This document shows, piece after piece, positions 1 to 5,111 of a stretch of DNA of 5,111 bases; position 1 is the stretch's first letter, and each line of letters starts with the position of its first letter. The DNA comes from Nautiliaceae bacterium (GTDB taxonomy: Bacteria > Campylobacterota > Campylobacteria > Campylobacterales > Nautiliaceae): positions 1 to 5,111 of the forward strand of contig JAMOSR010000108.1 in NCBI GenBank assembly GCA_027062985.1. The letters run 5' to 3'. The notes beneath the pieces are model-generated. The model searched no databases and had not been told where the DNA came from. It saw only the letters and a program-made list of their open reading frames with translations. The position numbers and the translations under genes were made by a program.

Positions 1-155
1 TTGTCGGTACCTATTCATCAATTTTTATCGCTTCGCCTCTTTTAATCTGGCTTGGATTTAAAATAGACGATTACAGAAAAAGACTGGCCGAAAAAGAGAG
101 AATCAAAAAAGAAAAAGAAAAAATGAGGCAAATTTATCAAGGCGGAGTAGTCTAA
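1..155 (+). CDS. secF: Protein translocase subunit SecF, C-terminal end (partial)
   Basis: Reading from base 3 gives 50 residues that begin GTYSSIFIASPLLIWLGF after one Val and end in a TAA at 153-155. The GTYSSIFIASP stretch is the hallmark of the last transmembrane helix of SecF, the inner-membrane partner of SecD that helps SecYEG release exported proteins using the proton motive force. After the helix comes a highly charged cytoplasmic tail rich in Lys, Glu and Arg, ending in GGVV. The 5' part of the gene lies outside the window; by synteny secD should lie further upstream (inference). The stop codon is embedded in the ribosome binding site of the next gene, so the two are almost certainly co-transcribed and translationally linked. 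Identification rests on a short but distinctive motif. Confidence 0.9.
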   Translation, partial: VGTYSSIFIASPLLIWLGFKIDDYRKRLAEKERIKKEKEKMRQIYQGGVV

Positions 156-161
156 GGAGGT
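153..161 (+). promoter_or_regulatory. Full-length Shine-Dalgarno overlapping the secF stop
   Basis: The nine bases TAAGGAGGT match the whole anti-Shine-Dalgarno end of 16S rRNA as usually written (ACCUCCUUA). They include the secF TAA stop and end three bases before the ATG at 165. This fixes the start of the membrane protein gene and suggests strong initiation right after ribosomes finish secF. Confidence 0.85.
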
Positions 162-164
162 AAA

Positions 165-506
165 ATGGATTGGGGAAAGGTTGTTTACGTTTTTTTTCAG
201 CTTATGAGTTTGACAAGTGTTGCAGGATTTTTATACGACCACAATAAAGTAGCCCTTTTTATAGCTTTAAGTCTTAATCTGATTTCCACTATTTTAAAAA
301 TAGGAATAAGAAATATTGTCGCGGCCGAGCTTTTTGCGGCAAGTTTGGTTGCCGATTTGCATCTTATTCCGGCGTTTTTTTATCTTGAAATTAAAAACGA
401 TTTGCAATCGGCTTATGCCATGGCAATAGGGGCTTTAATAGCAAATGTTGTAACGATAATTTTAAGTTTTATAGAAATAGCAAAAACAAAAGATACATGG
501 GAGTAG
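165..506 (+). CDS. Small four-helix inner-membrane protein, DUF6394-like
   Basis: A 113-residue protein of unknown function. Four hydrophobic segments are visible at about residues 6-23, 29-46, 51-74 and 83-105, so it should be an integral inner-membrane protein with no cleaved signal peptide. Polar residues lie within or between the helices: the YDHN loop (24-27), Glu55, and the Asp64/His66 pair in the VADLHLIPAF stretch, the kind of residues that tend to be conserved in membrane proteins. The sequence resembles what I recall as the DUF6394 family of Campylobacterota, but I could not check this. It starts 9 nt after secF behind a perfect ribosome binding site and ends 4 nt before leuS. Its position after secF could mean a role next to the Sec machinery, but that is inference; it may simply share the transcript. 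A T8 run at 190-197 lies near the start of the gene. Confidence 0.85.
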   Translation: MDWGKVVYVFFQLMSLTSVAGFLYDHNKVALFIALSLNLISTILKIGIRNIVAAELFAASLVADLHLIPAFFYLEIKNDLQSAYAMAIGALIANVVTIILSFIEIAKTKDTWE

Positions 507-510
507 AAGA

Positions 511-2970
511 ATGAGAGAGTATAAACCTCAAGAGATTGAAATTAGATGGCAAAAAAAATGGGATGAAGAGAATGCTTTTGAACCGAAAGAAGATTATACA
601 CTTCCTAAAAAATATATTTTGAGTATGTTTCCGTATCCCAGCGGCAGAATTCATATGGGGCATGTAAGAAACTATTCAATCGGAGATGCGATTGCAAGAT
701 ATTACAGACAAAAAGGTTTAAACGTTCTTCATCCGATAGGATGGGACAGTTTTGGAATGCCGGCTGAAAATGCCGCTATTAAACACGGGGTTCATCCTAA
801 AAAATGGACTTATGAAAATATAGATTATATGAGAAAAGAGCTAAAAAGACTAGGACTTTCGTTTAGCAAAACCCGTGAGTTTGCAACAAGCGACCCTGAA
901 TATACGAGATGGGAGCAGGAATTTATTATTAAAATGTATGAAAACGGTCTGCTTGAGAGACGTACTCAAAAAGTAAACTGGTGTGAGACGTGCCATACGG
1001 TGCTTGCAAATGAGCAGGTAATTGAGGGATGTTGCTGGAGATGCGATAATCCGATTGAAATAAAAGAACTTCCTGGATGGTATATTAAAATAACAAAATA
1101 CGCAGAAGAGCTTTTAAGAGATATTGATGAAAAGCTTAAAGGCAACTGGCCGGACAAAGTTTTAACCATGCAAAAAAACTGGATAGGTAAATCAAGCGGG
1201 CTTAAATTTAAATTTAACCTCTCAGATGAAAGCCGTGAAAAATTAAAAAACGCGTTTGATGGGTATGAAGTGTTCACCACCCGTCCTGATACTATTTACG
1301 GGGTTACTTATTCAGCACTGGCGCCTGAACATCCGATAGTTGATTTTATGCTTGAAAACAAACTTTTTGACAAAGAAACGGAAGAGAGAGTAAGAAAGAT
1401 TCGTTCAATCTTGCCAAAAGAGCGCCAAGCTATGGAAAAAGAAGGGGTGTATCTTGGAATTGATGTAGTTCATCCTTTAACCAAAGAAAAAATCCCTGTA
1501 TGGCTTGCTAATTTCGTGCTTATGGATTACGGAACCGGTGCAGTAATGGCGGTACCTGCTCATGATGAGAGAGATTTTGAATTTGCCAAAAAATATAATC
1601 TTCCTATTAAGTGGGTAATTAAACCTGAAAACGGTGAAATAGATGAAACAAAAGCTTATACGGGAGATGGAATTTTAATAAACAGCGGTGAATTTACCGG
1701 AATGAAAAATACAGAGGCTAAAAAGGCCATTATTAAAAAATTTGAAGAGCAAGGTATAGGAAAAGAGGAGATAAATTACCGTCTTAGAGACTGGGGGATA
1801 AGCCGTCAGAGATACTGGGGAGCACCGCTTCCATTTATCAAATGTCCAAAATGCGGAATAGTCCCTGAAAAAATAGAAAATCTTCCTGTAACGCTGCCGG
1901 ATGATGTTGAAATTACAGGAAGCGGAAATCCTTTAGAATCCCATCCAACCTGGAAACATACAAAATGTCCAAAATGCGGAAGTGATGCCGAGCGTGAAAC
2001 GGATACGATGGATACGTTTGTTCAGAGTAGCTGGTATCAGTTTAGATTTACTACCGATTTTCATAAATATCCTGATGTACCTTTTAGAAAAGAGGATGAA
2101 AAATACTGGATGCCGGTTGACCAATATATCGGCGGAATAGAACATGCTATTTTACATCTTTTATACGCTAGATTTTTTACAAAAGCTCTGCGTGATTTAG
2201 GATACGCAAGTGTTGATGAGCCGTTTAAAAAACTTTTAACTCAGGGAATGGTTTTAAAAGACGGAAGTAAAATGAGTAAATCTAAAGGAAACGTTGTAGA
2301 CCCTGATGAAATTGTTGCTAAATACGGAGCTGATACGGCAAGACTGTTTATTCTTTTTGCCGCTCCTCCTGAGCAGGAACTTGAGTGGAGTGACAGCGGA
2401 GTTGAAGGTGCGTACAGATTTTTAAACAGACTTTATCAAAACGCCTCTAAATGTTACAAAACGGATAAAAAACCTGAAATTGACGTTTCAAAACTTAATA
2501 AAGCAGAAAAAGAAGCCAGAAGAAAAGTATATGAAACATTAAAAAGAAGTAAAGACACGTATGAAAAAACATTTGCTTTTAATACGTTAATAGCCAGTGC
2601 CATGGAAGCTCTTAACGCTCTTAATAAAATAGACAATAAAGACGTTTATACGGAAGGGTATTGGGTATTAATGAACGTACTAGAGCCTATTATTCCTCAT
2701 ATTACAAGTGAAATCAGTGAAGAGCTTTTTGAAAGAAATAATTTCGGTGAAATAGAAGTGGATGAAGAGGCTCTTAAAAAAGACGAAATTAATTATCCAG
2801 TGCAGGTAAACGGTAAAAAAAGAGCTGAAATCAGTGTAGCGGCGGACGCTTCTAAAGATGAAATTTTAGAATCCGCTAAAAGAGCCGTGAGTAAATATAT
2901 CGAGGGTAAAGAAATAGTTAAAGAGATAGTGGTACCAGGCAGAATAGTAAATATTGTCGTAAAAGGATAA
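511..2970 (+). CDS. leuS: Leucyl-tRNA synthetase
   Basis: A complete 819-residue class Ia aminoacyl-tRNA synthetase that charges tRNA-Leu with leucine in the cytoplasm. Landmarks in order: the HIGH-type motif HMGH (48-51); GWDSFGMPAENAA (77-89); a Cys cluster Cys158, Cys161, Cys174/175 and Cys178 in the first zinc region; the CP1 editing domain with TTRPDT (256-261) and GTGAVMAVPAHDERD (341-355), which hydrolyses mischarged tRNA; a second zinc ribbon with CPKC pairs at 445-448 and 486-489; MPVDQYIGGIEHA (534-546); KMSKS (587-591); the anticodon-binding helical domain from about 631; and the small C-terminal domain from about 760. It is shorter than the roughly 860 residues of E. coli LeuRS because the leucine-specific insertion before KMSKS is missing: GMVL (579-582) is followed almost directly by KMSKS. 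The ATG at 511 sits 4 nt after the upstream stop with a GGAG at 500-503. No key catalytic or editing residue appears lost. Confidence 0.98.
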   Translation: MREYKPQEIEIRWQKKWDEENAFEPKEDYTLPKKYILSMFPYPSGRIHMGHVRNYSIGDAIARYYRQKGLNVLHPIGWDSFGMPAENAAIKHGVHPKKWTYENIDYMRKELKRLGLSFSKTREFATSDPEYTRWEQEFIIKMYENGLLERRTQKVNWCETCHTVLANEQVIEGCCWRCDNPIEIKELPGWYIKITKYAEELLRDIDEKLKGNWPDKVLTMQKNWIGKSSGLKFKFNLSDESREKLKNAFDGYEVFTTRPDTIYGVTYSALAPEHPIVDFMLENKLFDKETEERVRKIRSILPKERQAMEKEGVYLGIDVVHPLTKEKIPVWLANFVLMDYGTGAVMAVPAHDERDFEFAKKYNLPIKWVIKPENGEIDETKAYTGDGILINSGEFTGMKNTEAKKAIIKKFEEQGIGKEEINYRLRDWGISRQRYWGAPLPFIKCPKCGIVPEKIENLPVTLPDDVEITGSGNPLESHPTWKHTKCPKCGSDAERETDTMDTFVQSSWYQFRFTTDFHKYPDVPFRKEDEKYWMPVDQYIGGIEHAILHLLYARFFTKALRDLGYASVDEPFKKLLTQGMVLKDGSKMSKSKGNVVDPDEIVAKYGADTARLFILFAAPPEQELEWSDSGVEGAYRFLNRLYQNASKCYKTDKKPEIDVSKLNKAEKEARRKVYETLKRSKDTYEKTFAFNTLIASAMEALNALNKIDNKDVYTEGYWVLMNVLEPIIPHITSEISEELFERNNFGEIEVDEEALKKDEINYPVQVNGKKRAEISVAADASKDEILESAKRAVSKYIEGKEIVKEIVVPGRIVNIVVKG
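1840..1858 (+). repeat. First copy of a 19-bp direct repeat inside leuS
   Basis: The 19 bases AAATGTCCAAAATGCGGAA occur here and again, identically, at 1963-1981. Both copies are in the same reading frame and encode the Lys-CPKCG knuckle of the second zinc ribbon of LeuRS. The repeat offset is 123 bp (41 codons). Confidence 0.9.
1963..1981 (+). repeat. Second copy of the 19-bp direct repeat inside leuS
   Basis: Exact partner of the copy at 1840-1858, encoding the second CPKCG half of the zinc ribbon. Identity at the DNA level reflects use of the same codons for the same residues. Recombination between the copies would remove 41 residues in frame. Confidence 0.9.
2963..2967 (+). promoter_or_regulatory. 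Ribosome binding site supporting a CTG start
   Basis: AAGGA lies inside the last codons of leuS and is followed, after six bases that include the leuS TAA stop, by CTG at 2974. This is ideal Shine-Dalgarno spacing. No ATG, GTG or TTG exists in the downstream frame before the TTG at 3055, so this site is the main evidence for the CTG start. Confidence 0.7.
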
Positions 2971-2973
2971 ACA

Positions 2974-3474
2974 CTGAAAAAATTTCTTTTTTTCTTTTTT
3001 TTTATTTTACTGGGATGCGGATATAAGCCTAGCAGTGTATATCAAGACAATATTTTGGGAAACGAAATAAAAGCTAAAGTTAAAATAAGCGCCGAAAATC
3101 CGAGGGAAACTATTTTTTTAAAAGACGCTATTAATGATGCTGTTTATTCGAGTTTAGGAAAAAATCTATGTTATGATAACTGTAAGACGGTTATAGATAT
3201 TATTTCGGCTTCTTCTTCTCTTACGCCTATTTATTACGACGAAAACGGTTATCCGGTTATTTACAGAATGGAAGTTAATATAAAAGCGGAAATAACAGAT
3301 AAAAACGGAAGACTTAGAATTTATTCGGTTAACGGAAGTTATGATTTTAAAGTAGAAAGCAATTCGATTTTGACGGACCAGATAAAGCTTGAGGCATATA
3401 AAAAAGCAAGTATAAACGCTTTAAACAAACTGTTTGCAAAACTTACAAAGGACGGGGCTTATTATGACAATTAA
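2974..3474 (+). CDS. lptE: Outer-membrane lipoprotein, probable LPS-assembly protein LptE, CTG start
   Basis: Read from the CTG at 2974 this is a 166-residue lipoprotein. It opens with MKKFLFFFFFILLGCGYKPS: a Lys n-region, a very Phe-rich hydrophobic core and a lipobox LLGC with the lipidated Cys at residue 15. Gly at the +2 position fits sorting to the outer membrane. The mature part is mixed alpha/beta in character and contains a Cys66-x3-Cys70 pair that could form a disulfide in the periplasm. By position after leuS and by its CGYKP start it corresponds to the lipoprotein annotated as LptE in Campylobacterota, which would plug the LptD barrel and help deliver lipopolysaccharide to the cell surface; the sequence itself is too divergent for me to prove this. 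The only canonical in-frame start, TTG at 3055, would remove the whole signal peptide and lipobox and is rejected. The CTG is 3 nt after the leuS stop, in the same frame as leuS, with AAGGA at proper spacing. The 3' end overlaps the next gene by 11 nt. Confidence 0.8.
   Translation: MKKFLFFFFFILLGCGYKPSSVYQDNILGNEIKAKVKISAENPRETIFLKDAINDAVYSSLGKNLCYDNCKTVIDIISASSSLTPIYYDENGYPVIYRMEVNIKAEITDKNGRLRIYSVNGSYDFKVESNSILTDQIKLEAYKKASINALNKLFAKLTKDGAYYDN
2987..3003 (+). repeat. T7-C-T9 homopolymer tract in signal-peptide codons
   Basis: Seven T (2987-2993), one C, then nine T (2995-3003) encode most of the run of Phe codons in the lipoprotein signal peptide. Tracts of this length are prone to slippage and to sequencing indels; any length change not divisible by three would put the lipobox out of frame. 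Confidence 0.85.
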
Positions 3475-5002
3475 AGATATAGCCAAAAAGGCGCTTAATT
3501 ATTTTAAAAATACGGGATATGTATTTACTCCTAAAGAGTATGAGGAAATTTTTTGTAAAATAGCCAGACAAAACAGAATGATAATCGATGATTGTAACAA
3601 AGTTTCGAAATATCTTGCGAAGCTTGATGCAAAATACAGGGCTATTGCGACTAGTTATAATATCAAAAATCTTGATGAGCTGGTGATTTTTTTAATCAAT
3701 TATTTAAACAGGGAAGATATAAGCAAGGAAAAAGAAAGTATTGAACAACTTTTTTTATACACTAAAAGAGCTCTTGACGTTATAGCCGTATTGCCTATAG
3801 TAAGGTCAAAAAAAATTGCTGTAAAACATCTTGATTTTTTAAAACCTTATATGGGTAAGGAGGAATGGGAAAAGTTAAGAAGTGAGTGGCTTGATTTTCT
3901 TGACAGTTTTGATGACAGAATAGTAAAAAAAGGAGCGGCTGTTGCCGGTATAAGAAGCGAAGACGCTCTTGAGGTTATTGACGCTTTAATTAAAAAAATG
4001 GAAGAAGGCCCCGATTTTTCTCACTTGATAGACAGTATTATATATTCCCTGACGCCAAGTTATGCTCCTTTTATGAATGATGAGGTAGCGGCTTTAAAAA
4101 AGCAGTTAAAAGAAGACCCCAGTATTATCCTTACAAAAGCTTTTGCCCAGGATTTAAAACTTTTAACAGATAAGAGGATAAAACTTGATAAAGAGGAACT
4201 TAGAAAAAAAATAAAAGATTTAGACCAGATAGCCGAGAGACTTTCTATAAAAATTTTAAGAATTCTTCAAAAAACGGACGGTTCGAGCAAAGAGATTAAA
4301 GATATAAAAATAGAGCTTCAAAACTGGAGGCGTGAAGAAGGTGGTTTTGAGAGTATAAAAGAGAAACTTTTAAATATAGCTATTTCTCTTGATAAGGAGC
4401 TTGATGAGTTTGCGACTGAGATGAAAAAAGAGGATGAGGAAATAGAAAAACTGAAACGTAAAATTCAAATGCTTGAAAGTAAAGTAAAAGAGCTTAGTAA
4501 AGAAGTTAAAACGGACTTTTTAACGAAAATAGCAAATAAAAAGGGTATAGAAGAAGAACTTAATAAACAAGAGAGTTTTTATAAAAGATATAAAACAAAT
4601 TATTCCGTGGTGTTTTTTGATATAGACCATTTTAAAAATATTAACGATATGTTCGGTCATGACGCGGGTGATGCAATACTGAAAAATCTGGGACTTCTTT
4701 TTAAAAGGTATGCCAGGGATATTGACCTTATAGGAAGGTTCGGGGGAGAAGAATTTGTAGCCATTTTGCCTAACACTGATAAAAAAGGTGCTTACAAATT
4801 TGCGGAAAAAATCAGACAGATTATTGAAAATACAAAATTTATGTATAAAAATACCAGAATTAACGTAACGGTATCGGGAGGTGTTGCGGAGAGAAAAGAG
4901 GTTTCCTCAAAAGAAGAGCTTTTGAAAAAAGCGGATGAGAGATTATATCTTGCAAAAAGAAGCGGAAGAAACAGAGTCTGTGCTGATGATGAGTGTAAAT
5001 GA
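3464..5002 (+). CDS. GGDEF-domain protein, probable diguanylate cyclase with uncharacterised helical N-terminus
   Basis: Starting at the ATG at 3464, this encodes 512 residues with no signal peptide or membrane helix, so it should be cytoplasmic. Residues 1 to about 320 look almost wholly helical and match no domain I can name. A coiled coil at about 323-350 has a clean hydrophobic heptad (Leu330, Ile334, Leu337, Val341, Leu344, Val348) leading straight into the GGDEF domain (351 to about 508). That domain has DFLT (351-354), the metal-binding DIDHFKNIND (386-395), an intact GGEEF active site (427-431), the RDID form of the RxxD inhibitory site (418-421) and the closing ADERLYLAKRSGRNRV helix. 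All residues expected for making c-di-GMP from two GTP and for product inhibition are present. The coiled coil probably mediates the dimerisation needed for activity. The start overlaps the lipoprotein gene by 11 nt, with AAAGGA at 3447-3452 and GGGG at 3454-3457 upstream. An earlier TTG at 3434 would add ten residues and is less likely. The input signal is unknown. Confidence 0.92.
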   Translation: MTIKDIAKKALNYFKNTGYVFTPKEYEEIFCKIARQNRMIIDDCNKVSKYLAKLDAKYRAIATSYNIKNLDELVIFLINYLNREDISKEKESIEQLFLYTKRALDVIAVLPIVRSKKIAVKHLDFLKPYMGKEEWEKLRSEWLDFLDSFDDRIVKKGAAVAGIRSEDALEVIDALIKKMEEGPDFSHLIDSIIYSLTPSYAPFMNDEVAALKKQLKEDPSIILTKAFAQDLKLLTDKRIKLDKEELRKKIKDLDQIAERLSIKILRILQKTDGSSKEIKDIKIELQNWRREEGGFESIKEKLLNIAISLDKELDEFATEMKKEDEEIEKLKRKIQMLESKVKELSKEVKTDFLTKIANKKGIEEELNKQESFYKRYKTNYSVVFFDIDHFKNINDMFGHDAGDAILKNLGLLFKRYARDIDLIGRFGGEEFVAILPNTDKKGAYKFAEKIRQIIENTKFMYKNTRINVTVSGGVAERKEVSSKEELLKKADERLYLAKRSGRNRVCADDECK

Positions 5003-5111
5003 ATTTTTAGAAAAAAAACCTCTTTTTTATAAAGAAATCGATATTTTTAGAATGCCAAGAGCGTATAGTTTAATAAAAGATAAAATAAAAATACCTCCTG
5101 TAATTCATATT
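4986..5111 (+). CDS. folC: Folylpolyglutamate/dihydrofolate synthase FolC, N-terminal end (partial)
   Basis: The last 126 bases encode 42 residues, starting MMSVNEFLEKKPLFYKEID and running to KIPPVIHI, where the window ends. In FolC/MurC-type ligases the IHI strand leads directly into the ATP-binding P-loop (VGTNGKGS), which would lie just outside. FolC adds dihydropteroate to glutamate and/or lengthens the polyglutamate tail of folates in the cytoplasm. The identification rests on this short N-terminus and on the Campylobacterota gene order, in which folC closes the secDF-leuS-lptE cluster. The start is uncertain: ATG 4986 and ATG 4989 are adjacent, and GTG 4980 is also in frame. All overlap the end of the GGDEF gene (17 nt for ATG 4986) and no strong ribosome binding site is seen, so initiation probably depends on translational coupling. 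Confidence 0.75.
   Translation, partial: MMSVNEFLEKKPLFYKEIDIFRMPRAYSLIKDKIKIPPVIHI

Noticed and set aside
469..663. Minus-strand open frame across the start of leuS
   Set aside because: Its Phe/Leu-rich translation is what reversed A-rich coding sequence gives; it spans two well-supported + strand genes.
966..1280. Minus-strand open frame opposite leuS, 104 codons
   Set aside because: It lies wholly within the conserved leuS coding region, its translation has no recognisable domain, and the coding signal belongs to the + strand.
1933..2145. Minus-strand open frame opposite the second zinc ribbon of leuS
   Set aside because: Shadow of leuS with no independent coding evidence.
2454..2636. 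Minus-strand open frame opposite the anticodon-binding domain of leuS
   Set aside because: Hydrophobic shadow of a charged helical region on the + strand.
2976..3003. Possible intrinsic terminator: A-run followed by T-runs after leuS
   Set aside because: There is no GC-containing stem before the T tract; the A6 and T runs could form only a very weak A-T hairpin, and the T tract is coding for the signal peptide.
3434..3463. GGDEF gene starting at TTG 3434
   Set aside because: It would overlap the lipoprotein gene by 41 nt and add ten residues (MQNLQRTGLI) that look like a frame shadow of that gene. ATG 3464 has purine-rich sequence upstream.
3055..3474. Lipoprotein gene starting at TTG 3055 (139 residues)
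   Set aside because: This start removes the Lys-rich n-region, hydrophobic core and lipobox visible in the same frame upstream, and the upstream CTG has a well-spaced AAGGA.
3856..3867. Perfect TAAGGAGG followed by ATG inside the GGDEF gene
   Set aside because: The ATG at 3865 is only one base away and out of frame with the gene, and no in-frame start lies at a workable distance. The bases are explained by the Gly-Lys-Glu codons; chance or ribosome pausing at most.

Overview
The window is AT-rich (by eye about one third G+C) and carries a tightly packed run of genes, all on the + strand: the end of secF, a small membrane protein gene, leuS, an lptE-like lipoprotein gene, a GGDEF-domain gene and the start of folC. 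From memory, the secD-secF-leuS-lipoprotein-X-folC order is characteristic of Campylobacterota (Epsilonproteobacteria; Campylobacter jejuni has a similar order). Codon use and protein style suggest a deep-sea vent lineage such as Nautiliaceae (Nautilia/Caminibacter/Lebetimonas). That placement is inferred from memory and was not checked by search.

Layout: 1-155 is the C-terminal end of SecF. 165-506 is a four-helix membrane protein (DUF6394-like). 511-2970 is a complete leucyl-tRNA synthetase. 2974-3474 is a lipoprotein in the LptE position; its only sensible start is a CTG codon. 3464-5002 is a soluble protein with a long helical N-terminal region, a coiled coil and a C-terminal GGDEF domain with intact active and inhibitory sites. 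4986-5111 is the first 42 codons of folC. Gaps are 9, 4 and 3 nt, and the last two junctions overlap. I see no intergenic space, promoter or terminator, so the genes are probably one transcript with translational coupling.

Together the genes cover cell-envelope export (SecF, probable LptE), translation (LeuRS), one-carbon/folate metabolism (FolC) and a probable c-di-GMP signalling enzyme. This is mostly a conserved housekeeping cluster. I do not see a defence system, mobile element or clearly new system. The points most worth a second look are the CTG start plus long T tracts of the lipoprotein gene, the unassigned N-terminal sensor region of the GGDEF protein, and the uncharacterised membrane protein between secF and leuS.
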